Positions 50,850 to 63,093 are shown, numbered from the stretch's first letter. The stretch is 64,000 bases of DNA from Bryopsis sp. KO-2023 (GCA_030272585.1 BSYQ01000012.1:1178001-1242000), one strand, 5' to 3'. The notes: a model not told the origin generated them from the sequence alone. Made by a program: numbers and translations.

Positions 50850-53140
50850 ACATGCGCTTCAACCAAATTCGACCTACAGGGAACGTTGTCACGTAACGAA
50901 TCAAATTGGCCCAATTAATGTGGCGTTTCGAACGCTTGAAACTGGGGAAAGCATATGACGAAAGCTTCTGATGCTTTGGACAACACTTCGTGTTGAGAAC
51001 GCAACAGGGAAGACACCCTTTGACCGACTGCTCCCCATGTGGGCCGATCGGTCTGTTGGTCCTTCGAACTCTCCCTGTCGAATCGTGATTCGACAATCCC
51101 GCCACAGTCTACGTTCCATCGTATGTCCATCGTCCAATGTTGGTTTGTCTGGTGGGGGCCTGCCCCGCCGATTCAGTCTCAATTCAATTTCCACCATTTT
51201 TCGCAGTACGATTCTGTGTATGTCTTTTACGTGAGTGCACAGAAACGTGAGGAGAGACCTCTCACTCGCCTCAATTTCGAGAACTTTTTTTTTTCGAACA
51301 GCAAATCCAGTCTGGGCGATGAGAAGTCAAACCCCCTCCAGACCAAGGGGCGTGCGCGTCGCCCTGGCATACGTAGCCGCCGTAACCTGCTTTTTGCCAT
51401 GAAAGGGAGTTCGGCAAGGGGGACAGCACAAGGATATGGTTAAAAAAGAAACGCTGGGGCGAGAATTAAGAATGTGGAGGGAACGTCAGTTAGCCACCGG
51501 CGAAAGAAAGCCGAGGAAAGCAAAAGTAAGGCTCCAGTCAAGAACGTGGATCTTGGTCGCTTCCAAGGGGAATTTCGGTACTGGGGATCGGCTGTGCGCG
51601 CGTCTCACCTTGAAAATGATTTGCTCACCTTGTTCACGTGGTGGTGGTTCACCAAGTCGAGGCTGAAAGATTCACTGTAGGCGAAAGGCAGTGGGGAACA
51701 GTAGTATTTCTCGAATGCCAACTGCGTTTTTCCTGTTGTTGCAGCGATGACACTCCACCTGTCCCCAGACATCCAAAAGTATTTATCTTGTGGGGTGGAA
51801 GGGCATTATTCACTTCCTGGCTTTGGGTGGTGCTGTTGTTTTTTTTTGCTTGGTAAGGGTTCAAAGTCACCAAAAGGTCTGGAATTTGTTTCCTTTGTTT
51901 TTTTGTTTTTTTTTCGGACTGCTGGTGAAGATTGTCGAGAATTTCATGTCAAAAAATTTGAGAATAGGTTTGTGCCGAAGGCCCCCCCCCTCTAAAAAGA
52001 ATAACAAAAAAAAAAAACAGGCTGAGCTGGCCATATTTTATCAGCTGAGGAGGGTGAGGAAAACAAACTCGAAAAAAGAAAAATACTGATATGTTTTGCA
52101 CCACCCCCAAAACTCTCCAAAAGGTTGTCCGGAAAGAAAAATGGAATATGTTGGTGTGTAAGTTTCGGTGGTGGTTTTCTTGCAGTTGATTTATTATTTT
52201 TCTTCCAGGAATGTTGAGGTCGATTTTTTTTTCCCAGGAATGCGGGGAACTGAGGTGGATAAGCTGGGCATTTCATCACCTCAATGCCCAATTCAGTGGA
52301 AATTTCCAATCCAGACTGGTTGCTCCAGGTGCAGGTCGAACCAGCAATAAATTATTGGTGTATGTGTGTGTTTGTCTTTTCGATGGAATGAAGTATAGGC
52401 ATTTCTGGCAGTGTTTTTGAAACTCTTTTTCTAAAATGAAAAAAAAATAAAAGAATCCCCTGTCAAAAAAAAAAAAAATAAATAAATAAATATATGTTAG
52501 GGGGGCTTCCAGGTTCATTGTTAGTGGTGGTGCATCCCAGTTTTTTTTTTCTTTTTTTCACCGAGCAGAAGATTGCCATCGAAAAGCTTGTTTAAAGTAA
52601 ATAGAAAGAAATAAAATAAACAGATAAGTGTATACGTATTGCCATCCTCTGGTGGAAAGAAGTTTTCCCGACTTTTTTTTTTCGTATTCTTTTTTGGCTC
52701 AGACTTGCTCGTGTACAGCCTTGGAAGAGGTGGCTGCCAAAAAAAAGAAAAGGTTGTTGAATAAAAGGTAACTGATTTCTTTTCTTGTACCATCCTTTTG
52801 TAATTTTTGACTTTTGACTTTTTGGGTCAATTTTTTCTTTGGTTTCTTTTTTTGTTTCAGATCATTGTCCAAGTCGTCATCCAGGTTAATATTTTGGGGG
52901 AAGCAAGAAATTTGAAGAGGTAATCGCATCGAAAAAAAAGTGTTTTCTGTCTTGATTAAAAATACGTGAAATCAAGTACGTAGCACCTTTACATTTTTTT
53001 TCTTCTTTCTTTTCCCTTCACTTTTGTATTCCCAAGATCGTCTCATAAGTTTTCTGATTTCCCCTGCACAAATTTAGTTTCAATTTTTTATCGTAACATT
53101 TAGACTAGCACCATTCCCTCCCTTTTTATAGGATGTAGTA
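50850..53140. other. possible exons, no gene resolved
   Basis: Plus-strand pieces with protein-like composition occur (about 51,490-51,680: KNVDLGRFQGEFRYWGSAV ... WWWFTKSRLKDSL and stop). TTGTTGCAG and TTTTCCCAG acceptors are near 51,740 and 52,235. Poly-A and poly-T runs between 51,980 and 52,680 fit introns or untranslated regions. I cannot build a supported gene model. Confidence 0.3.
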
Positions 53141-53144
53141 TAAC

Positions 53145-53815
53145 CGTCTGGTAGGCGCAAGCACTTAGTCGTTACTACAGCTACTAGCCGTCGGCTAGTC
53201 GACTGGTAATCGAGAAAAAGTGGACCAATCCACTACTAGTTGACTTTGTCTCGCACAATTTTGGGGTGTAAGGGCATAGCCACAATCGATATCTAAACCA
53301 GAACAAGACATGCTCGGTCGGAGCTTGTAGCATCAAGAATACAGTGCACCGCGTAAAACTCCTCTTGTTGCCCTTGATGTTAACGTGTCATGTTCACATA
53401 CCTTCTCTTTCTTCGCTCAAGAAAAGCTAATAATAATAATACTTATACTTAATACTCTTGAACGCATTGCAATCCTTGGTCCATTGCAATCAATCCTCTC
53501 AGAGAGGAGAGGAATCGAGGTCGCACACTAAATATTGATGATCGTCCCAATTATTCGTCACACCGAAAGAAACTCTAGTGTCTTTATAGAGGCAAAAATG
53601 AGGAACATGATGGGTACCACGTCTTCATAAACTTGCACGATGCTTGTGATGGGTCAGGTTTTACGTTGTTTCAAGGCCTTAATGACAATGAGAAATCCAC
53701 GCAAATCAAGTCGATTAGTTATCAACTTTTCGACTCGACTTGCGATTAGTCGTCTTGGGATTTGAGATTAGTTGGCTAGTCGGAATTTGAGTCGTGCCCA
53801 TCCTTGGCGCTTAGT
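53145..53815. repeat. block with TAGTCG/CGACTAG subterminal repeats, hAT-like non-autonomous element candidate
   Basis: TAGTCG, CTAGTCG or their complements cluster at both edges (53,165-53,215 and 53,705-53,790) and are absent in between. The right edge read inward is CAAGGATGGGCACGACTC, the general look of hAT ends. The left edge does not match it cleanly, so the limits are approximate. Confidence 0.35.
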
Positions 53816-54821
53816 CTTGATTCGCTACACGGCAAGGAGCTTGCGTTGACATAGGGTGCTTTGACAAAAATAAACAAAATAAATATTCAATGCCTATGGC
53901 TAATGGTCAGATGTGTTCTCTTGGAATGATCGAACTACTGCATCCCAATCGTTGCATCCTGCCCACTCTATCTTCCGCCAATAACGAGCATATATATACA
54001 CATGGCTTATAAATCATCCCTCACTCTTCCCCACCATGAATTTGGGATGCTCTATGTAAAGAATTAAAGCCTTATTATTGCTTGCAGTGACACATGCAGA
54101 TGAATAGAGAGCTCAGGAATTCTCACAATTGATTTTTGTGGAGATTAGTCATTACAGCCACCATAGCAATAATCATTTTGAATATCGCAACATTACTAGT
54201 TTCGGACTCTTGTATAAACTTTTTCCAGATGGTTCAATCCCTGAATATATCTTGAACAATGGTTTCATGCTTCAATTGCCCTTTCTTTGCGTATCAAAAT
54301 AATCTTTACATTAGGTAACCTTAATCTACTTATGTTACCACTTGCCTGTTGTGATCGCAAGATTAGTCGTCTTAATACTAGATAACCATGGTACGAATAC
54401 TTTCTTCGCCTGGAATTATTATTCGTCACTTATATAAATTATATATATAGTTTAATTTTAGCGAAAAACAATTCTTTGTCGGATTTTGTGACATTGGAGG
54501 GTAATAGCCCCTCACCTCTTGGAAAGTTGGATGGCCGAGTTGTATTAAGAAAGTCAAGTGATGGTGCTCACTACATCTCAAGAAAGTGCACCGAGGGATG
54601 CAATAGGTCTCCTACTATGTGCCCCAAAGTTAAGTTCTCAATTGAGATTCCTAGATCTAATATTTAAATTCTGCTTTGTTTTTCCCCGACTCTATCAACA
54701 AAATGTACCCCCCCCAATGTTAGCTTAAGGGGCTGGAGATATTTGAGAGAGGGACCCGATAAAAAATAAAGAATTGAAGTAAGGTTAGCCATGAGGGAAA
54801 GGGGGTATTCTGAAAAAAAAT
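53816..54821. other. no gene seen
   Basis: AT-rich sequence. A 63-codon frame at 54,476 has no domain. Confidence 0.4.
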
Positions 54822-55095
54822 ATACTGTTTTCCTATGAAACGCAACAAAAACGCAAATCATTAATCGTACCAAACCATCTGACCATCGAACATCGCTTTC
54901 CTCCCATCGGCCAACTCTATCCTGATCCAACACGATCCTGCCCGGGTTCGATTCCCGCTGAAATATCCGACGAAGGATTTGAAGGGGGGGTCTCATCGGG
55001 AGGGGAGGGAGGCGGGGGATCATCTCGAGGGGGGGGATCATCTCGAGGGGGGCGATCATCTCGAGGGGGGCGAGGGGGGCGAGGGGGGGGAGGGG
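54822..55095 (+). repeat. pol III-type dispersed repeat with G-rich tail, copy 2
   Basis: The same unit as 40,162-40,440, with over 90 percent identity by eye before the G-rich tail. It has an identical B box in CCCGGGTTCGATTCCCGC and a tail of GGGG(C/A)GATCATCTCGAG units of different number. Confidence 0.75.
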
Positions 55096-55422
55096 AGATA
55101 AATCATTTACATTAATATCATAAACATGCAATGAGCTAATTCATGAAGTCACATTCAAATTTAATAGATATAGTTCCAAATGGGTACATATGAGGTTTCG
55201 GGGAGGCGGCAAGCTAAGCTTCTCTTTTTATTCTTTTTCTTATTCTACCGGCCCTATCGACTTGTCATCGTATTAAAGTATTTCCATGTGAGGTACAATA
55301 GTCTCAAAGTAGTACCACACACGTTAAAAAACAATATGGATGATGATCTATTCATATGTGAACTATCAAAAGTCCTGGCCACGCCTATCGCCACAACATA
55401 CTTAGCCAATCGATGTTGACCA
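55096..55422. other. no gene seen
   Basis: AT-rich spacer. Confidence 0.4.
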
Positions 55423-55532
55423 TAGAGATGTGCGCCAGTCCAAAAACCCAGAACGGGTACGGGTTTTTCACGACCTGTTCCCGCCCAGTGATCCGTTATT
55501 ACGGAAACCCATTCCAATGGCGCACATCTCTA
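55423..55532. mobile_element. hAT-type MITE with target duplication
   Basis: A 110-bp element with exact 15-bp terminal inverted repeats TAGAGATGTGCGCCA (55,423-55,437 and 55,518-55,532). It is flanked by GTTGACCA on the left and GCTGACCA on the right, an 8-bp target duplication with one difference, as expected for hAT transposition. The interior (CCAAAAACCCAGAACGGGTA...) has a further palindromic tendency and no coding capacity. Confidence 0.8.
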
Positions 55533-58500
55533 GCTGACCATCATATATCCTCCATATATCCTCGTGCTACTCCTTGTGCTGACCTAAGTAAGGTGCAACT
55601 ATGTTTAGCGAGCAACAACAAAGATTATCATTAGAGAGGGCCAACGTCCAAAAACTAACTAGCAAATTATTTTGGGGGCAACTCGGTTCGCAATCGGATT
55701 AGTACGGATCCATGCTTTTTTTCCCTCGACCATCTATAAAACAAAGTCGTTCGCCTTCTAAAAAAACGCTCTTCGGTAACCTATCTTAATATTCGTTGGA
55801 TAGTACAATCAAAAGCTTGGAGCCGACGAGCACAATTTTGCGAGTCTAGATAGAATCTAGACTAGATGTCTCAAAATCTAGGGGACCAATAAAAGGTTAG
55901 GACGACTCTAAGATGCTACCCGGGTATGACACTGTCAAGACTATGCAGCTCATCTTAACATGGATAGACACCCCATTTTGAGCGGAAATAGAGGAAAATA
56001 TTTTGATGATTCAACCCAATCTCACCAAAAATAACACCAGCCCAGAATCCAATCACACGCAGTCCACCCATGCAACACTTTAAACAGCCCCACTTCACCA
56101 ATACATGACTGATCCATAAAAAATCTAAAGTATCCAAATGTATCGATCTAAAAATAGATCACTAGACGAATCGCAGGATTTGCAGAAACATCACCAGGAT
56201 CATTACGTCGACTGTCGTCGTAGCGAACGTCACTCTCCCTTGTATCCTCAACGTAAATATTGCCCGGACTCCATGGGCACAGACTCGCTTATTGAAAAAC
56301 GAGTGAGGATAATCCTAGTAGTCTGGGAGTCCAAGAGTCGTCATCTCGGCTGGCAACTTCCGCGAGGTCGTAATCCGACAACATGCGTTGTTCGTGTAGG
56401 AGGCTGCTAAGGCTTAAGGAGCGTCGTCGAGATTTTCGATGTCGTTGATGCGGAAGCGGGTCACGGATGCTCGGTGGTCGTGCGGTGGTATGTTTGGCCG
56501 CAAGTACCAATGCACCACTCCATGATCTACCAAACTCGCACATCTCAATTCTTTTTTAATTTTGGTTCACTTCTGGTTATTAAAGACTAATATGGTATCT
56601 TTCTCCAAATATTATTTAGCAAATGGAAAGAGTTCAGGCACAATCAATGTTTATAATTAAAGTGGCTCTTTCTAACACTTGCCATATCTTGCTTCTACGT
56701 GGTACCGGGCATACTTTTTACTTCTTCAAGTCCTCGAGCTCCATCCACCCATCCATCCATCCCCAAGCTTAAGCTTTGACGATAGAGCTTTGACAAAAAC
56801 CTCGTCAGCAGCCCATTCTGTTCATCAGACTTTCGTCTGAAGTAGGCAACATAAACCGTGTTTCGGTCTTGATTGGAACATTATCAACGAAGCACCCACA
56901 ACCCAAAACCTTGTTTGCCGTCTAGGATCGGTAACGCGATCACGCCGTCACCTCCCGTCGTAATCATCTGTCGTGATGTCTATCCTAGCCCAACTCTCTT
57001 GGTGAAGTAGATTCTGTCCGACCTATACCCAAATATCAACGCATATACGGCTGGAGAGCCACCGTACAGACGTAAATGAGGATTTATTATTGTATATCTC
57101 ACCAGACATTAGGTTACCCGTCCGACTTGCACCCCACCCCACCCTTTGTTTCTTAATTTTAGTTTTATTGACATAGTGGAACGGAGTAATTTCTCCCAGA
57201 AATTTGATAGATTCCACTCCTCTCCGGCAGTCAAGCCTTAAGTAAAGGCACCGACTGGGTTTTCTGGGTGTGGGTCTCATGGTGCTCGGCCTTGTCATTT
57301 TTCTGTGAGCCCGATGACAATCGGCTTGTGTGGGAGTAACGCTATACGAACGTTGAATGGGGGTGGTACAATTGGAGACTCGAGGTGTCGGACTGGAAGG
57401 GTTCATTTTGTGCGCCCTTATGTCATTGCGTTGGTTTGCCAGAAGGCCCAAAAGCCGATTAAAAAAAAAAAATCCTTATTAGATTTTTTTTTTCTATGTA
57501 ACGATTCAGAAATCTTTACCCAATTTATAATGACGTTCATTATGACGATAACATTACTTTTTTCGTTCTCTCTTTATTTTTTATTATTCTATGATATCCT
57601 AAACCTATTTTTACCATATTGTGAGTTGATTAAAGGAGACAAATATACTTCTCTTCTCAAACAGCTAGAAAAACACGTACCTAGTAAATAGTTTTTGGTC
57701 TTAACCGAAAGGTAGCTTTGAAGATAGCTTGATACCAAATGAAATCAGATGAAAGCACTATTGCAAGCACATATATCACCAAGCTTACCCTTGATGAGTG
57801 GATTGGCAAAATCACTTTACCACATCCAAAATAGTCTTGGTCACCAAGTAAGCAGTCGCCTTTTTATTTTGCTTATCACCCTTCCCACCTAAGAGAATAC
57901 AACCTTGTCATGAGTAGAGCCGTTCATTCCAGCTTTTTTTTCAATCAACGACCCATGTACATGCACCACTCGCTTTGGGTTGTAGTAACTTCCCAGCGTT
58001 TTCGCCGGAGGCGCCAATGCGCTCTCTGTAATGAGTTTCTGATTATCAACACGTGTAAAAAATGAATGATCCCAATGAAATAATTTGTCTCAGCAACTCT
58101 TACAAATCTCTTTCTCTCCTTCGTATCACGTCAACCTGATCTCTTTTTATAGAGCCACAAGTACGATTGACTTTTGCCTAACAACAAGAACAACAAAATC
58201 AAAATTAAAACAAGACATTTTTTTCTTATCTTCCTAGCATAAGACAGGTTGAATTTCTCGTTTGGGGCACCTTAATTGTCAAAACCTTCCTCTTCATTGA
58301 GGTAATATTTCGCAGGATCGTCGGAGATTTTGACGACAGGGTTTTTAAATTTCTGTGACAATATAGGAGAAGAGAGGTGTTCGAATCTTTCGAAGTAGAA
58401 TAGAGAGAAGCTATTTATATTTGGTTTGAAGGAGCTCATCAGTACCTATCAGATAGCTATACAACTAACTCCCAAAGAAGATATATATGGATGGTATAGT

Positions 58501-59999
58501 TGGTTTCAGGGATAAAAAGCGTCATCGGGAGGAGAGAGGATGTCCATACAACAACTGAGCGCGCCAAAGATCTTATGTTCTCCCTTGCACAACCGAAGTA
58601 AGCCATCTCACCACCGCTAGAAACTCATTGGTAAATCTTTCTCATCTCTGTAGCTCTTTCATGAGCTCTCGATCGTTTTGGGGGGGGTCGCCGAGCATGA
58701 AGGTAGCGGCGTCGTCCGCTTCCTCTCTAATAGGGATGGATACAAAATATCCGTACAAAATTCACATGGAGATTTCTCATGCAACAACAACTTTTCAAGA
58801 GAACTTGAACACAACTGGTGATACCACAATTTGCCAAAACATGTTTCACTCGTACAAAAAAAAGGAAGGACGAAGCTAATCGAATCGGGGACAAGAATTA
58901 AAGCAACAAAATAAAAGGGAACATTGATAAAATGACCGTATCATGAGACGTGCACGGACATCAATACCTGTTATTGTTAAAGAAGCATCCGCGACTTTCA
59001 AGACATTCTCTCCATGTAAACCCTCGTCCACCGCAAATGCATGTGGATCGCGATGTTCTCTAGGAACATTCAAAACTATCTATGAATTGAAGATACCTCC
59101 AAGTGAAAGGGCAAGTGATGGGTGAATGAAAGGGTACATTTCCCGATTGTCAAACTGGATAAGATGTTGCTGTCAGGGGAGAGGTTCTTCAATAAATCAA
59201 GAAAGGAATTGGAAGAAGAAATAAGAAAAGGGATTTGCCTTACCACCGAGCGTAAGCTTTTGGAGATACACAAGTCCAATCCTCGTACCATCATCGGTGG
59301 CCAGACCACTACATGCATGTGGATTTCAGAAAGAAGGTTGATACGAGGAACGACGACTTCGTAAAGATCAAGCGGACGTAATTACCCGTATAACTCAATA
59401 GAGTCCGGAATTGCCGACTCTCGGAAAAGATTCTTCATTTTTATTTTATTTTTCGTTTTTCTGTCGAGCCTGTTACTAGTGTAATAAACACCAAGCAAAT
59501 CCCTTGCTCACGGGGACAAAAATCGAGACCTCCCGGATAAATCAAAGTCTCCTTTCCTTTAGTAGTGTTGCTTGCGAACTTGACAAATGAAGTTGCCATC
59601 ACCCCGATATGTCACCTGGGAAAGTAAAACAATAGCCATAAAAGTTGAATTTAAACACAAACGCTAAAAATCCGTTCCAAAATAAGATATTTATCTCTTT
59701 CTGTTTGAATCCCAACGCATTGACAACCAAACAAGGTCCCATTCCCAATGTTGTGGCCCGACAAGGCGAGCATCGACCCCTGGTAAAAAACAAATACGGA
59801 AGATTATCAAGTACCAGACGGCATTCACGATGAACTAACCATGAAAGAGAACGTATTGTGCGGAAACGATGATAATTGAAAAAGAAATGGTAGTCTTTGG
59901 AGGATTTACTTTTTAACATTTTTATTTTCTAGGAAATCAACCTCTTTTATCCATCATTCGAACATACTTTGGCCTTCGTAACATACTTGGGATCCGATC
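55533..59999. other. no gene seen
   Basis: About 4.5 kb of AT-rich DNA with short frames only. The frames at 57,305-57,691 and 59,122-59,364 (KLDKMLLSGERFFNKSRKEL) have some protein-like composition, but no domain or splice support. Confidence 0.4.
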
Positions 60000-60140
60000 T
60001 CGATTTATCGGTCACCGATAAAAATCGGCATCTGCAAATTCCGATCAAATCGGTTTCCAATCAAATCGACTACCGATCAAAATCGAACCGATCACAAAAA
60101 TCGGTCTGACTTTTCCAATCAAAATCGGCTGATCATTGAA
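60000..60140. repeat. ATCGG/CCGAT iteron cluster
   Basis: ATCGG, CCGAT or ATCAAATCG words occur more than ten times in 140 bases in both orientations, for example CCGATCAAATCGG, ACCGATCAAAATCG and CCGATCACAAAAATCGG. Such clusters are typical of subterminal transposase-binding repeats, though protein-binding sites of another kind are possible. Confidence 0.55.
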
Positions 60141-60602
60141 ACGGCTGACTTAGTAGGCGAAGATCTAGGCGGAAAACAGAGGTTACAGTCTGAGAGTTCC
60201 AGGTAGTCGCGGACTGACTGGGAATGGGGTAGTTACGTGATGCTCAATGAGAGGCTGAAACGTAGCAAAAAGAGTTCGAACCAGGTTCAATGGATTCAGT
60301 GTCAGGTCTCAGATGGCTGAGAGTTTGGGTTGGGAGTCTGGAGTCAGACTGAAAGGAGCTTCAGTCTGGATCCTAGTCTAGAGGTTACCAAGGGTTATAA
60401 AGGGTTAGTCGGAGCTCTGGTGATAGTGAAGCTTGTGGGTGACGCAATAGTGGTTGGCTGTGTTGGTTGGATTCGTGATAACTTGCGGCCTGACGCAAGT
60501 ATACTTGTGGGGTTTGCTGGTTTAGACAACTCTCTAGTTAACGCGGTTGTGAACGTTACTAGAGCACTTGGGTGGAAGTGATTGCGGTAGGCAAACACTT
60601 AG
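60141..60602. other. unassigned, one short open frame
   Basis: The frame at 60,330-60,581 (VTKGYKGLVGALVIVKLVGDA) is open but of biased Val/Gly composition, with no family. Confidence 0.3.
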
Positions 60603-60623
60603 ACACACACACACACACACACA
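60603..60623 (+). repeat. (CA)n microsatellite before LINE fragment
   Basis: About nine CA units immediately before the LINE ORF2 remnant. Confidence 0.9.
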
Positions 60624-61010
60624 AAACTTCCGTGTTATCAGTATTTGAGTAGGTTCAAGGTTTTAGGTACTACACGCACCCAGTGTGATTGTGGTTTTCA
60701 TACGGAGGACAGGGACCACATTATTTTTTCTTGTGGTCTATATGAGCATCTGAGACAACCTTTATTTGAAGCTTATGCTTCGTCCAATCTTGCTTGGGAC
60801 CATTTTATTGAGCAGCTGGAGCCCCTCGGGCATTTTTTACTTGGAGTGAAGAAGAAATGGGATCTTACTTGTCGACCGTGGGGTCGATAAGTTTTCTTTT
60901 ACTTTCCAGAAGTTAGATTTTGCGGCTATATGTGAAAGCGAAGAGTCGCGGGCAGATTTGGGTCTGTATGAACATTTCTGTAAAACAAACACCAATTGGA
61001 CACACACAAA

Positions 61011-61012
<2 letters not shown>
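60624..61012 (+). mobile_element. 5'-truncated LINE: ORF2 C terminus and 3' UTR
   Basis: 60,645-60,890 encodes the end of a LINE ORF2: LSRFKVLGTTRTQCDCGFHTEDRDHIIFSC, the C.C....E..DH..F.C zinc motif typical after the reverse transcriptase, then a stop. The 3' UTR at 60,914-61,000 is shared with 15,634-15,720 and 63,453-63,515. It passes straight into a (CA)n tract. The rest of ORF2 is absent, so this is a 5'-truncated copy. Confidence 0.75.

Positions 61013-61054
<42 letters not shown>
61013..61054 (+). repeat. (CA)n microsatellite between two LINE copies
   Basis: About 20 CA units directly joining the 3' end of one LINE to the 5' leader of the next. Confidence 0.95.
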
Positions 61055-61056
<2 letters not shown>

Positions 61057-61150
61057 CTCGTGCCAGCGCTTCCCGCTTCTGCCGTTGACCCTCTATTCTC
61101 TTGTCTCCCTGTATCCGTCCGTGACCTTCGGTCCTATACGCTTCGTTACT

Positions 61151-62617
61151 ATGCCCCCACGAGCGAAACCACCACGGGCCCAGCTGGAGCAGCTCCTCAC
61201 GACCACGTCGGAGGACGTCTTGACCAACCCAGAACGATTCTGTCAACAAGTTCGCCTGTATGCGGTATTCCTCACCGAAAAGGACCTCCGTTCTCTCTGT
61301 AGCACCCATGCAATACGTGGTGTCAAGGCTGCGTTGGAATTGAGCGGCGTTGAGGGGCTCAGGAAACTAGTCGTCACATGGTGTAACAACCTTGTGGAAA
61401 CGTCTCCTGCGACGGAGTCGTCTTCTCCAGACGGGGTCTCCACAAAAGATTTTGAAATTCTACTCACAAGGTTATGTGCCTTGGAGACGGCTCATGCCCA
61501 AGACAGGGAACAAGCAGCAAGGCAAGATACTCTACTGGCAGAGCACTCCAAACAACTCCAAGCCCAAAGTGTCAGTCTAAGCTCCCAGGAGGGGAAAATG
61601 GACATGATGCTCCAACAGATGGGCTCCCTGACAGCTCTGCTCACTAAGGAAGGAGCTCCTCCTCCTACCCAGCAGTCCTCTCCAACCAATCAAGAGCCCC
61701 GAGGGAGGGATCGTGTTTTCCCTTCGCGCCCATCTACCAGAACCAATTCTCCGGCTCAGGATACATTGACATCTCCACCTAGACAGAGAGTTCTGCAATC
61801 ACAAGCAGTTGCTCGAACCCATCTGCAAAAGCTTCGAGTGAGGGACAGGGACGACCTTCGATCCATCAAATTCTCACCGACGACTGACGCTCAGAAAAAG
61901 GGGGTGACTTCTGGCACATTCGGTCACCTTTTGAACCTTTACTTGCAATCTACACTAAAGTCGAACCAAAGATGGGTGGAGTTCATCCGAAATGATTTTG
62001 CAGGCAATTTCTATGCCCAATTTCCAGCTGAACTCTGGGACCAGGTGGCATCCTGTCTCCACTACTCCCCCACAACTGGAGATCCATTCGAAAGTGTCAC
62101 CCTACGTCTGGATAAATTGGGCGAGTGGACTACTCAGCCGATGCTTGTCAAACCATCAGAGGGCTGCATCCCTTTTGTTCTCAAAGGGATCCAAGAGGAG
62201 ATCAATGAGGAGGATTTTATCTTCCAGTTGGCGTCAAGTAATGCCACTTCGGTGGGATTGACGCCTGAGGTTTTTCGAACTAAAGTGAACACTGTGGAGG
62301 CGCTGAACAGGAAAGTCATATTGGATAATGGGAAGCCAGCGTGGGTGAAATCGTCGGCCTACCGATTTTTTGTGACCCCGGATATCGCTGCTCACTGGAC
62401 GACGACGACGACCCTCAGATTCCTCTATGAGCAACACACCCTGGTGAAGTTCGAGCGCCAGAGGAGGATCTGTTGGAATTGCCTTCAGATCGGCACCCAC
62501 ACTGCCGCCCAATGCAGAAATCAGTCGGTCTGCCGCTACTGTGGTGGACCCCACAATTCACAAGCGTGTGGAGCATTTCCGCAGGCTGGAACTCAAACTC
62601 AACCCCAAACGTTCTAG
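61151..62617 (+). CDS. LINE ORF1, gag-like protein with two CCHC knuckles
   Basis: About 488 residues from the ATG MPPRAKPPRAQLEQ; the open frame extends upstream through the CA repeat, but that is unlikely to be used. A helical N terminus is followed by a coiled coil around the Gln/Ser-rich QDREQAARQDTLLAEHSKQL region, a Pro/Ser/Thr linker, then a folded central part (WVEFIRNDFAGNFYAQFPAE). At the C terminus are two zinc knuckles: CWNCLQIGTHTAAQC (CX2CX5HX4C) and CRYCGGPHNSQAC (CX2CX3HX4C). These bind the element's own RNA in related LINEs. The frame is intact. Confidence 0.85.
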   Translation: MPPRAKPPRAQLEQLLTTTSEDVLTNPERFCQQVRLYAVFLTEKDLRSLCSTHAIRGVKAALELSGVEGLRKLVVTWCNNLVETSPATESSSPDGVSTKDFEILLTRLCALETAHAQDREQAARQDTLLAEHSKQLQAQSVSLSSQEGKMDMMLQQMGSLTALLTKEGAPPPTQQSSPTNQEPRGRDRVFPSRPSTRTNSPAQDTLTSPPRQRVLQSQAVARTHLQKLRVRDRDDLRSIKFSPTTDAQKKGVTSGTFGHLLNLYLQSTLKSNQRWVEFIRNDFAGNFYAQFPAELWDQVASCLHYSPTTGDPFESVTLRLDKLGEWTTQPMLVKPSEGCIPFVLKGIQEEINEEDFIFQLASSNATSVGLTPEVFRTKVNTVEALNRKVILDNGKPAWVKSSAYRFFVTPDIAAHWTTTTTLRFLYEQHTLVKFERQRRICWNCLQIGTHTAAQCRNQSVCRYCGGPHNSQACGAFPQAGTQTQPQTF

Positions 62618-62838
62618 TCACCAACTGGAGAGAAGAGAACCCCGGATATCGATCTCACTGCTCCCCCCAAAGCTGTTCCCCAAGGGAGATTCACAAGACA
62701 AGCGGCCAGGCTTGCCGAACAAGAAATCCTGGCAAACCAACAAACGGTGACCCAGAACCCCTCTGCAGATGTTATGGACATGATCGATCACACTCCAGAA
62801 ATGAGCGCTCCTCCTGTGGATAGGGGGGGCGATATTGC

Positions 62839-63093
62839 ATGAATCCCTCTGAACCAGGGCCTAGTGAGGGCTGTGGGACACCCTGCACTAGAGCTCGTGA
62901 TTTTAACAATGGTTTGGATTTTGATTCGATCTCACAGAACGCCAAGGAATTGTCATGCATTCACTGGAATGTCAAAGGAAGTCTCTCCTGTCTTGAAAGA
63001 CTTGGATGGTGGGACAGAACTGGATGTTGGGACAGACTTGGATGGTGGGACAGAACTGGACGATGGGGTTTTCACTGGGCTGACTACCGGTAG
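62839..63093 (+). pseudogene. LINE ORF2, N-terminal remnant
   Basis: AKELSCIHWNVKGSLSC resembles the start of LINE APE endonucleases (typically ...ILQWNVRGL). After about 45 residues the frame runs into a short Trp/Asp/Arg-rich repeat (GWWDRTG) and stops, and the remaining endonuclease and reverse transcriptase are missing. It begins about 220 bases after the ORF1 stop, as in two-ORF LINEs. Confidence 0.55.
63001..63070 (+). repeat. short minisatellite, GGATG(G/T)TGGGACAGA units
   Basis: Three to four copies of a unit of about 20 bases (TTGGATGGTGGGACAGAACT) within the ORF2 remnant; it encodes the GWWDRTG repeat. Confidence 0.75.

Noticed and set aside
61013-61054. The (CA)n tract as part of the LINE ORF1 protein
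   Set aside because: The frame is open through it only because CA repeats lack stops. The ATG after the leader gives a normal ORF1 start, and the repeat is the tail of the preceding LINE copy.
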